This document shows positions 34,320 through 41,681 of a DNA stretch of 64,000 nucleotides, piece by piece. Under the pieces are notes generated by a model. It was not told the DNA's origin and did not search any database. It was given only the letters and a program-made list of their open reading frames with translations. The position numbers were made by a program, and so were the translations under genes. The DNA comes from an uncultured Enterocloster sp. (GTDB lineage Bacteria > Bacillota > Clostridia > Lachnospirales > Lachnospiraceae), in contig CALWQV010000003.1 of the NCBI GenBank assembly GCA_944383785.1, forward strand, positions 25,528-89,527. Reading direction: 5' to 3'. How positions within the stretch are numbered: position 1 is the first letter of the stretch; each line of letters opens with the position of its first letter.

Positions 34320-35216
34320 ATGACAATACAACAATTAAGATATATGATCGCCGTTGCGGAAAAGGGGTCAATCACGGAGGCAGCCAAGTTTCTGTTCATC
34401 TCCCAGCCCAGTCTATCCGATGCGGTGCGGCAGGTAGAGAAAGAAGCGGGGGTGACTATTTTCACCCGCTGCCGGGCCGGTGTGGCCCTCACCAAAGAAG
34501 GGATGGAATTTTTGGGTTATGCGCGGCAGGTAGTTCAGCAGATGGAACTGCTGGAGGCGAAATATATCAACAACGAGCCGCCCAAGCAACGGTTTTGCGT
34601 TTCCACTCAGCATTATACCTTTACTACGAATGCTTTCGTAGAACTGATTCAGAAATTCGGACAGGAGCGTTTTGAATTTATTCTCAATGAAACGCAGACC
34701 CATCAGATTTTTGAGGATGTGCGCAACCGGTTCAGCGATATAGGTATCCTCTACATGAGTCAGGAGAACGAGAGCGTTCTGACCAAACTTTTGGAAGAAT
34801 ATGATCTGCAGTTTTACGAACTGCTCTGTGCCTCCCCTCATGTATTTCTGAGTAAAAATCATCCCCTTGCACACCGCTCTTCGCTGAGGCTGGAGGACCT
34901 GAAGCCCTATCCCCGGCTGAGCTTTGTACAGGGCAATTATGAATCCGCTTATTTTTCAGAAGAACTGTTCAGCACAGTGACTGTGGAAAAAAACATTAAG
35001 GTCAGCGATCGGGCGGCAATCGTAAACCTGATGATCGGAGTGGATGGATATACGATTTCCAGCGGCATTTTCCCGAAATATTTGCAGGGAGACGATATTA
35101 TTTCCATCCCTTTAGAGGAGCGGGAAACCATGCGGATCGGTTATGTCATCAACCGGGATAAGGAATTGTCCGAACTGGGCAGGATTTATGTGGAAGCCTT
35201 AAAAAAATTTCAATAG
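34320..35216 (+). CDS. LysR-type transcriptional regulator
   Basis: 298 residues from ATG at 34320 (MTIQQLRYMIAVAEKGSITE), the standard LysR N-terminus; an upstream in-frame ATG at 34278 has no ribosome binding site and would add 14 unrelated residues. HTH at 1-60 (KFLFISQPSLSDAVRQVEKE), effector domain from about 90. The effector domain has DIGILYMSQENESVL and SSGIFPKYLQGDDIISIPL, a pattern common in Clostridia regulators of unknown ligand. No divergent partner is present: the next gene on the same strand is an acetyltransferase. Composition is AT-richer than the nucleoside operon. The stretch 34060-34319 holds no other gene I can support. Confidence 0.87.
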   Translation: MTIQQLRYMIAVAEKGSITEAAKFLFISQPSLSDAVRQVEKEAGVTIFTRCRAGVALTKEGMEFLGYARQVVQQMELLEAKYINNEPPKQRFCVSTQHYTFTTNAFVELIQKFGQERFEFILNETQTHQIFEDVRNRFSDIGILYMSQENESVLTKLLEEYDLQFYELLCASPHVFLSKNHPLAHRSSLRLEDLKPYPRLSFVQGNYESAYFSEELFSTVTVEKNIKVSDRAAIVNLMIGVDGYTISSGIFPKYLQGDDIISIPLEERETMRIGYVINRDKELSELGRIYVEALKKFQ

Positions 35217-35334
35217 CCCGTGCTTTTCAGCCCTCTTTATGGAGTTTACATGACCAGTTCTGTATCATATCAGAAATCACCGACTCACATACTACTATGA
35301 GAAAATTTGACTTTACAAATGAAGGAGGAAGCAC

Positions 35335-35859
35335 ATGAACATTCGCAACGCATATGAAAAAGATTTTTCAGAGCTGCTGTCTTTCTATAACAGGATGTGC
35401 AATGTATTGGGGGAACAGGATTTTCTGCCCGAAGGAGACAAAGGCGGCTTTCCATCAGAAGAAATGATACGGGGAGCTATCGCAATGAAAGCGCAGTTTG
35501 TTGGGATAGAAGATGACAAAATTGTCGCCGCTTATATTATCGACCATAATTGTGATTCTACATATCATTCTGTTCAATGGAAGGTAAACGCAAAAATGGA
35601 TGAAGTTATGGTCCTGCACGCATTGCGTGTTCTTCCTGAATATAGCGGGCGCGGATATTCCAAACAGTTAGTCAGACATGCCATCCAGATTTCAAAAGAA
35701 ATGGGACAAAAGGCAATTCGTTTGGACTGCATTGAAGGCAATGACATTCCGCAGAAAATGTATCGGTCATTTGGTTTTCAATATATTGATTCTGTCAGGA
35801 TCACTTATCCTGATATCGGTACACCCAAAAATTTCCTTCTCTATGAGCTGCTGCTATAA
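35335..35859 (+). CDS. GNAT-family N-acetyltransferase
   Basis: 174 residues with GGAGG before the ATG. The acetyl-CoA site is LRVLPEYSGRGYSKQLVRHA (about residues 98-117; RGYSKQ is the pyrophosphate loop), preceded by VAAYIIDHN and followed by AIRLDCIEGNDIPQKMYRSFGFQYID, a typical GNAT C-terminal half. The substrate cannot be told; small-molecule or peptide amines are usual. AT-rich, part of the accessory stretch. Confidence 0.85.
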   Translation: MNIRNAYEKDFSELLSFYNRMCNVLGEQDFLPEGDKGGFPSEEMIRGAIAMKAQFVGIEDDKIVAAYIIDHNCDSTYHSVQWKVNAKMDEVMVLHALRVLPEYSGRGYSKQLVRHAIQISKEMGQKAIRLDCIEGNDIPQKMYRSFGFQYIDSVRITYPDIGTPKNFLLYELLL

Positions 35860-35970
35860 ACTTTCTGCTGCCTCTTTGCAATCATACAAATCCGGATTTA
35901 AATATTTGTGAAGCCCGGAATTGTGATATTCGGGATGTGATTGAATTGGAGTAAGACGACGAAAACATGG

Positions 35971-36102
35971 TTGACTTTTGGGGGATAGGATGTTATACTA
36001 AGCGAAAATTATATAAAGTTTTGCTTGCTGCCGGGGAAGCATTTCAGCGTTGATTTCGTATCGATAGGCCTATGAAGATACGAGATTAGCGCTTATTTTT
36101 TT
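35971..36102 (+). promoter_or_regulatory. Promoter plus transcription attenuator
   Basis: TTGACT (35971-35976), 17 bases, TATACT (35994-35999) make a strong promoter. About 40 bases into the transcript a 17-pair stem (36046-36062 with 36077-36093, three G-U pairs) is followed by ATTTTTTT, a strong intrinsic terminator. Its loop contains the self-complementary ATAGGCCTAT. Upstream GCTG (36027-36030) could pair with CAGC (36045-36048) and compete with the stem. The stop lies about 120 bases before the next gene, so expression must depend on antitermination. I do not recognise a known riboswitch class. Confidence 0.7.
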
Positions 36103-36193
36103 GCCTAAGTACTTACCCCGCTCAGAAGCAGGACTTGTTAAAATCATAAGCCAAATTTGTTTTGCCGGAGTAAATTCACAGGGAGGATTTGTT

Positions 36194-36241
36194 ATGTTTA
36201 TTCGTAATTTAAGGAGTGAAAAAATATGTGGCTTTTATTAG
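36194..36241 (+). CDS. Possible 15-residue leader peptide
   Basis: ATG at 36194 with a strong GGGAGG site (36181-36186) begins a 15-codon frame, MFIRNLRSEKICGFY, that stops at TAG 36239-36241, 13 bases into the following membrane-protein gene in another frame. The ribosome site of that gene (AAGGAG) lies inside this short frame. The arrangement suggests translational coupling or a leader peptide. Not proven to be translated. Confidence 0.5.
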   Translation: MFIRNLRSEKICGFY

Positions 36242-36921
36242 GTGCTACATTAACAGCAAGTTTTTTTGATAGTTTGAATCCATCTGCTATTGCGCAGCAG
36301 ATGCTGCTTCAAGCTATGGTAAAAAAGAAGCGCCATATATGGTTTTTTATTTGCGGTATTGGAACAGCAAATTTGATAATGGGCCTGGCCATTTACTATG
36401 GAATTGCTACATGGGTATCAAAATTTCTTACGAAAATTATTAATGCGTATCCGTTGCATGTGTACGGGGCGGCGGCAATAGGCGGTATAGTCCTTTTAGG
36501 CGTTGGTATCCGGCTTATCATCAAGACAAGACAAAGCAATGCTGGAAAAAACGATTATGGATGTGAAGAAAACGAAAATGTCAAAGCCCCTGCCCAGCTT
36601 TCTCCGGTATCGTTGTTTATCATGGGAGCAGCTTTTTGTATGGTGGAATTGACGAGCGCATTTCCGTATTTTGGCTTTTTAGCACTCTTGATAAGTTATC
36701 ATTTGATATTTCCATTGGCGCTGTTATTTATGATGATTTATAACTTTATGTACATGCTTCCGCTTATCCTGCTCTATTTTGGTTATAAGAAATTCCAGGG
36801 GACGTCTACAATCAAAAAGTTAGAAAGCGTATTGGATAAAGTATCATCATACATTGTACCTGTTGTTGTAAGTTTGGTTGGTATCCTGTTAGTATACTAT
36901 GGCGTGACATCGCTAATGTAA
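36226..36921 (+). CDS. GAP-family (LysE/CcdA-like) membrane protein
   Basis: 231 residues with six to seven hydrophobic segments and an N-terminal LLLGATLTASFFDSLNPSAI, the Asn-Pro motif in TM1 seen in GAP, LysE and CcdA-like carriers. A charged cytoplasmic loop (residues about 105-128) splits the protein into two halves, the second beginning VSLFIMGAAFCMVELTSAFP. No CxxC pair typical of CcdA is seen. Substrate unknown. It is transcribed behind the attenuator at 35971-36102 and is followed 34 bases later by the cytidylate-kinase-like gene. AT-rich. Confidence 0.7.
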   Translation: MWLLLGATLTASFFDSLNPSAIAQQMLLQAMVKKKRHIWFFICGIGTANLIMGLAIYYGIATWVSKFLTKIINAYPLHVYGAAAIGGIVLLGVGIRLIIKTRQSNAGKNDYGCEENENVKAPAQLSPVSLFIMGAAFCMVELTSAFPYFGFLALLISYHLIFPLALLFMMIYNFMYMLPLILLYFGYKKFQGTSTIKKLESVLDKVSSYIVPVVVSLVGILLVYYGVTSLM

Positions 36922-36955
36922 TTAAAGTTAAAATCATTTTTAGGGAGGATTTCTT

Positions 36956-37564
36956 ATGAATAAGATTATTACAATCAGCCGGGAATTTGGAAGTGGCGGC
37001 CGGGAAATAGGCCGGCGTCTGGCAGAAGCAATGGAGATTGTCTATTATGATCAGGAAATCGTAGCCGCTCTCATAAAGCGTACAAAAAAAGCAGAGGAAT
37101 ATGTCCGTTATATGGAAAAAGAACGCCCGCTCCCCTTACTCCCTATTACAACCGCACGCACATTGGGTCTGCCGACAAATTATGCTGTTACAGAAAATCT
37201 AAACTTTTATATACAAGAGAGTAAAATCATACAGGAAGCTGCGGAAAAATCGGATTGTGTGATTGTTGGAAGGTGCGCAGATTATGTGCTTCGTGATATG
37301 AAACCTATTCGCTTGTTTATATATGCGGATATGGAGTATAAGGCTGCCCGCTGTAAAGCAAAGGGCGATGATGCCGAAAACCTTGCTGGCCCGGAACTGC
37401 GGAAAAAGATATTGTCCGTAGATAAAAAACGTTCGAGATATTATCAATTCTACACAAATCAGGCATGGGGGAAAAAGGAACACTATGATTTATGCATCAA
37501 CACATCGCGCTATGCTCAAATCAAGGAAATCATTCCCGCTTTGACGGCTTTGGTTACAATGTGA
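36956..37564 (+). CDS. Cytidylate kinase-like family protein
   Basis: 202 residues. The N-terminus ITISREFGSGGREIGRRLAE is the altered P-loop of the cytidylate_kin2 family (GSGGREIG in place of GxxGxGKS), followed by YYDQEIVAALIKR, CVIVGRCADYVL and RLFIYADMEYKAARC. These proteins are widespread in gut Clostridia, often of unknown substrate, and distinct from essential Cmk. Shorter lid region than in Cmk. Probably co-transcribed with the GAP-family gene. Confidence 0.85.
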   Translation: MNKIITISREFGSGGREIGRRLAEAMEIVYYDQEIVAALIKRTKKAEEYVRYMEKERPLPLLPITTARTLGLPTNYAVTENLNFYIQESKIIQEAAEKSDCVIVGRCADYVLRDMKPIRLFIYADMEYKAARCKAKGDDAENLAGPELRKKILSVDKKRSRYYQFYTNQAWGKKEHYDLCINTSRYAQIKEIIPALTALVTM

Positions 37565-37850
37565 TTTTAGTATATCATTTTTGATATGGATTTTAGGCCT
37601 GATTCCTTCATCAGCTTTTGTATCGTCTTGTGGTACGGACAAAAGCGCCTGCTGCGTAATTCCAAACCAGTCCTCCGGTCCCCGTACCGGTTTTAACTCT
37701 CATGATAAATTGCGCTGATTTCTGCTTTTTCAGAAGTCCCTGTACACCTTCCTTTTGGAATTTTCCTCCTACCGGCACACAGTTACAGCATCGAGACAAA
37801 AGTGCATGGCTGTCTTGTCCATCTTTTGGAGTGCAGTTCATATGCGTCGT
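37565..37850. other. 286-base intergenic stretch without a supported gene
   Basis: Lies between the convergent cytidylate-kinase-like and branching-enzyme genes. A minus-strand open frame (37841-37611, 76 codons) has Cys-rich and Arg-rich parts but no ribosome binding site and no family I recognise. It may be a remnant of a mobile-element gene; I do not call it a gene. Confidence 0.4.
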
Positions 37851-39671
37851 TCATCCTGACTGTTGACCGGCTCGGCTGACTCTGCTATTTAGAATAAAAT
37901 ATTGCCCTGAGAAATGTTCAATATTAACTCGTAAAATGCCTTCTTTTACACAATAATTTGTACCTTCATCTTTGCTTCCGCCCCAAAGAGAGCTGGCACT
38001 ATCCAGCAATATGGTTGCTTGTGCGTTCTTTGCAAGCTTTATTTCGTAGTTACATAAATCACTTTCTCCAAAATTGAGAATTACCAGAATTTTTTGCCTC
38101 CCGGCCTTTCTTACAAAGATATATACAACTTGTTCAGAATTTTGGCAATCTAACCACTCGAATCCATCTTGCTCATAATCCTTTTTATAAAATGCAGAAT
38201 GCTGTAAATAAATTGAGTTTAGCTCGTTAATAAAGCGGCAAAACTTTTGGTGCTGTGGATATGCAAGTAATTCCCAATCCAACTGTCTTTTCTCGTCCCA
38301 TTCCCGAAACATAGCGATTTCATTTCCCATGAAATTCAATTTTTTTCCGGGATGGGCAAACATATACATATACAGCGGGCGGGCCTGTGCAAATTTTTCT
38401 TCGTATGTATCTCCGCTCATTTTTTGAATAATCGTTGCTTTTCCATGTACAACTTCATCATGGGACAACGGGAGCAAGTAATGTTCATTATAGAAATACA
38501 TCATGGAAAAAGTCAATTTATTATATTGTTTTTTCCTTTCCGGTGCCGAAGTCTGCATAAACGATAATGTATCATTCATCCATCCCAAATCCCATTTATA
38601 ATCAAACCCTAATCCTCCGTCATTTACCGGAGTCGTGACACCGGGGTAAGCTGATGAATCTTCGGCAATTAGGACTGCATTAGGATATCTTTCTTTTAAG
38701 CCTGCATTTATAGACCTTATAAAATGAATCGCTGCTTGGTTTTCGCCGCGTTCTTTAATTCCCTGCCAGTATATCAAATGGCTTACAGCGTCAATCCGCA
38801 GACTGTCAAAATGGAATTCTTTCAGCCAGTAATATGCCGATGATTGCAAAAAACTTCTGACTTCACCTCTGGAGTGCATGAAATTGCAGCTTCCCCATTC
38901 ATTGCAGCCTGCATCGCTGTGCGGGTATTCGTAAATGGCGCTGCCGTCATATTTCAACAACGCGTAATCATTTAATGCAAAGTGGACAGGAACAAAGTCC
39001 AAAATTACACTGATATTTGCTGCATGACATTTATCTATAAAATATCGCAAATCGTCAGGATTTCCATATCTGGAAGTGGGGCTGAAAAAGCCAGTAGCCT
39101 GATATCCCCATGATTCATCGCATGGATATTCACTCAAAGGCATAAGCTCTACGCTGTTATAATGACTTTCTATTAAGTACGGAATAATCAGGTCTGCAAG
39201 TTCACGATAGTTATAAAAACTTTTTGCGTTGTTCCCCGGTTTCTTCCATGAGCCAACATGAATCTCGTAGATGTTCAGCGGATAGTATTCTGTATTCCGC
39301 TTTCGGCTCAGATAAAGCTTATCAGAGAAGGTATAGTTTCCTAAACCGTATATAATCGACGCTGTCTCTGGGCGCAGTTCAGAATAAAAGGCGTATGGGT
39401 CACAATGGTCTAAGAAATTACCATTTTTATCGTAGATTCGATATTTATACTTCATGCCTTGTGCAGCATTTTCAACGTAGCATTCCCAAAAATTTCCGTC
39501 ATACACTTTTTTCATCGCCCTTTCCTGCCATTGGTTAAAATCCCCTATAACAGAAATCTTAGATGCATTCGGGGCAAATGTGCGAAAAACAACGCCATTT
39601 CCCTCTAAATGCGCTCCCAAATAGGTGTAGGCTTCAAATTCTTGCCCTGTGTAAAATCCGTAAAAGTCCAC
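37851..39671 (-). CDS. glgB: 1,4-alpha-glucan branching enzyme
   Basis: 606 residues from a GTG at 39671, which has AAAGGAGG five bases upstream; an in-frame reading to 39698 would start before that site. N-terminal CBM48-like domain (FRTFAPNASKISVIGDFNQW), then GH13 barrel: GYQATGFFSPTSRYG, VILDFVPVHF, nucleophile in DSLRIDAVSHL, acid/base Glu in LIAEDSSAYPG, and LPLSHDEVVHGK. It builds alpha-1,6 branches in glycogen. No other glycogen gene is nearby, so the gene is isolated, divergent from the broken TetR gene and AT-rich, which suggests acquisition by transfer. Confidence 0.93.
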   Translation of the reverse strand: MDFYGFYTGQEFEAYTYLGAHLEGNGVVFRTFAPNASKISVIGDFNQWQERAMKKVYDGNFWECYVENAAQGMKYKYRIYDKNGNFLDHCDPYAFYSELRPETASIIYGLGNYTFSDKLYLSRKRNTEYYPLNIYEIHVGSWKKPGNNAKSFYNYRELADLIIPYLIESHYNSVELMPLSEYPCDESWGYQATGFFSPTSRYGNPDDLRYFIDKCHAANISVILDFVPVHFALNDYALLKYDGSAIYEYPHSDAGCNEWGSCNFMHSRGEVRSFLQSSAYYWLKEFHFDSLRIDAVSHLIYWQGIKERGENQAAIHFIRSINAGLKERYPNAVLIAEDSSAYPGVTTPVNDGGLGFDYKWDLGWMNDTLSFMQTSAPERKKQYNKLTFSMMYFYNEHYLLPLSHDEVVHGKATIIQKMSGDTYEEKFAQARPLYMYMFAHPGKKLNFMGNEIAMFREWDEKRQLDWELLAYPQHQKFCRFINELNSIYLQHSAFYKKDYEQDGFEWLDCQNSEQVVYIFVRKAGRQKILVILNFGESDLCNYEIKLAKNAQATILLDSASSLWGGSKDEGTNYCVKEGILRVNIEHFSGQYFILNSRVSRAGQQSG

Positions 39672-39814
39672 TATGTACCTCCTTTGAAAAATAGACACCA
39701 GTTGTTTTTTATATTATACTGTAAGCGAAGGAAAGGCAGAAACCGCCAATCTTTTTAATGCGTTGGAAAAACGACAAATCGAGAAATCAGTCGGGCATAA
39801 GGGGATAAATTATC

Positions 39815-40348
39815 ATGGATATAAGGATTGCAAAAACAAAAAAGGGCATAATTAGCGCCTTTTTAGAACTCCGATCCAAAAAGGCGATTGAAAAAATAAC
39901 AGTAAAGGCATTGTGTGAGAAAGCAGAAATCAATAAATCTACTTTCTACACCCACTTCAAAGATATTTATGATTTATCAGAATATCTGGAAACGAAGATT
40001 GCAAACGAAATTGTTTCTAGTTTGCGACATCCCGAATACCTGTTCTCAAAGCCGGATATTTTTATCAGGGAATTGTCTTACGCTTATACAGCGCAGGAAA
40101 ACTTAATACACACGCTTTTCTCCGGCAGCCGGGAGAATATGCTGTTAGTCCGGGTTGAGGACAGCTTGAAAGAAATCATTTTCTCATTACGTCCTGAGTA
40201 CAAGGATAACATTACTGCCAATGTGCTGTTTACTCTTTCCATATACGGCGGCTTTTATGCTTTTGAAAATTGACGCAGTTTTGGAGAAAATTCTGTTATT
40301 GATGTTTTATCGGAAATCAATCGGAAGATAATGGAGCTGCTTCAATAG
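39815..40348 (+). pseudogene. TetR-family regulator interrupted by TGA
   Basis: The N-terminal 152 residues are a TetR protein of the short TetR_C_14-like kind: HTH KAIEKITVKALCEKAEINKS then STFYTHFKDIYDLSEYLE. The frame stops at TGA 40271-40273, but reading on in the same frame gives 24 more codons (RSFGENSVIDVLSEINRK and IMELLQ) and a stop TAG at 40346-40348, exactly like a normal TetR C-terminal helix. A nonsense change therefore seems to remove the last helix. The shortened protein may or may not fold. Its divergent neighbour is glgB. Confidence 0.75.
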
Positions 40349-40460
40349 CTTAAAATATGTGGAATAGCAGGCTGCTGTCTTCAAACGGGAAACCGCCCTG
40401 GTAGGAGGCCGATGCAAAGAGGACAGCCCGGCAGAACCGAAGCTGTCCATAGTATCGCGC

Positions 40461-40502
40461 CGGATGGGAGAAGAGACTCTCTCCCCATCCGATTCGCTTT
40501 TT
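40461..40502 (+). terminator. Probable terminator after the TetR gene
   Basis: CGGATGGG (40461-40468) pairs with CCCATCCG (40484-40491), extended by inner pairs, followed by GATTCGCTTTTT. The T-run overlaps the stop of the convergent citC-like gene. Confidence 0.5.
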
Positions 40503-41553
40503 AGTAGTGTACCACATTCTCCTCCCCGCGAATCCGCGCAATCACAGCTTCCGCCTGGGGACTCATAAAGTAATCCAGAGTCGTTTTGGGAACCAGTTCC
40601 TTTAAGGCCTCCCAATTCCCATCCTTGATAGCCTGGCGCACCGTGGAGGCGCTGATGACCTTTCCCTCCGACTGGAGCCGGGGAACGATTATACATTCAA
40701 TGCCGTTCTCCGGCAGCTTCTTCTGCATAATTTCATTGTAAATCCCTGTCACCAGGCTGTTGGGCTCCTCGCCTACATAGCGGCGGGTGATGTTCATGGC
40801 CTGGGCGATCCTGGTAAAGACCGTCAGATCCAGCAGGGCGTGGCTCTCAATCACTGCCTCCTGGTCTTTCTGGAAATAGCTAGGAAATGTGGCGCTGCTG
40901 ATGATGTAGGGGCCGCTGTCGTGATAACGAATGTTCTTTAAGTGGGCCGTTCCCTCCATCACCAGCTTTTTGCGCACGGGAAAGGGCACCAGGCTGGCGT
41001 CCTCGCTGACGATAAACAGGTGGAGAATGTCATTTTCCGCCGCCGCCTTTTCCGCCAGATACTGATGGCCCAGGGTGAAGGGGTTGGCGTTCATCACCAG
41101 GGCAGCGGATCTTTTTCCTTCTTCCTTTTCCTTAGCCAGCCGGTCTAAGTAATCCTGAAAGCCGGTGCGCCGGTTCTCCATAAACACGATCTGGCCGTCG
41201 ATGCGCACGATCTCATAAAAGCCCAAATCCCCGAAAAATTTAGCGGAATCGCACTTGGTGTAGAGGAAAATGTGCAGGTTGCCCCGCTGATACTGGACGT
41301 CCAGCAGATGGGTGACGATCTGGTTCATCAGGCCTTCCCCCTGGTGGGCGCTGCTGACCGCCATGCACCTTAAGGTATTGCCGAAGCAGCTGCCGGTGGC
41401 GATCAGGTTCATATCCTCGTCGTACATGCCGCAGGTGTAATCCAGGTTCCCGTCCCGGCGGATGCCTTCCGCCTCCAGAAGGGCGTCGATCTGGCGGTTG
41501 GCCCGTTTGTCTGAAGGGTAGATTTTGGAAATGGTGTAATTATAATCGGACAT
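40501..41553 (-). CDS. citC: [Citrate (pro-3S)-lyase] ligase (CitC)
   Basis: 350 residues. N-terminal GNAT-like domain (CMAVSSAHQGEGLMNQIVTH) and C-terminal nucleotidyltransferase domain (SAALVMNANPFTLGHQYLAE with the HxGH-like TLGHQ, and GKVISASTVRQAIKDG). CitC acetylates the phosphopantetheine-type prosthetic group of citrate lyase to activate it. Normal length for the family. The genes for the citrate lyase subunits (citD, citE, citF) are not adjacent and do not occur in the window, so this is an orphan copy. It is divergent from the PHP-helicase fusion gene. Confidence 0.93.
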   Translation of the reverse strand: MSDYNYTISKIYPSDKRANRQIDALLEAEGIRRDGNLDYTCGMYDEDMNLIATGSCFGNTLRCMAVSSAHQGEGLMNQIVTHLLDVQYQRGNLHIFLYTKCDSAKFFGDLGFYEIVRIDGQIVFMENRRTGFQDYLDRLAKEKEEGKRSAALVMNANPFTLGHQYLAEKAAAENDILHLFIVSEDASLVPFPVRKKLVMEGTAHLKNIRYHDSGPYIISSATFPSYFQKDQEAVIESHALLDLTVFTRIAQAMNITRRYVGEEPNSLVTGIYNEIMQKKLPENGIECIIVPRLQSEGKVISASTVRQAIKDGNWEALKELVPKTTLDYFMSPQAEAVIARIRGEENVVHY

Positions 41554-41618
41554 ATGCTCATACCTTTCGCTTTTTCTTTATCATAGCACAGCAATGGAAA
41601 ATGGAGAAGATTTTTTTC

Positions 41619-41648
41619 TTGTACAAGCTGGGAAAAAGGTTTTATAAT
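41619..41648 (+). promoter_or_regulatory. Promoter of the EndoQ-helicase gene
   Basis: TTGTAC (41619-41624), 18 bases, TATAAT (41643-41648), 34 bases before the ATG at 41682. It argues against any start upstream of 41682. Confidence 0.6.
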
Positions 41649-41681
41649 GGGGGGAGACTTACGAAAGCAGGAGATTATTTT

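Noticed and set aside
36006-36102. A known riboswitch such as fluoride, ZTP, preQ1, guanidine or purine type in the GAP-family leader
   Set aside because: None of the conserved core sequences of those classes could be found; only a terminator and an ambiguous competing stem are visible.
40271-40273. TGA in the TetR gene as a selenocysteine codon
   Set aside because: No selenoprotein family involved and no SECIS-like hairpin seen after it; a nonsense mutation is simpler.
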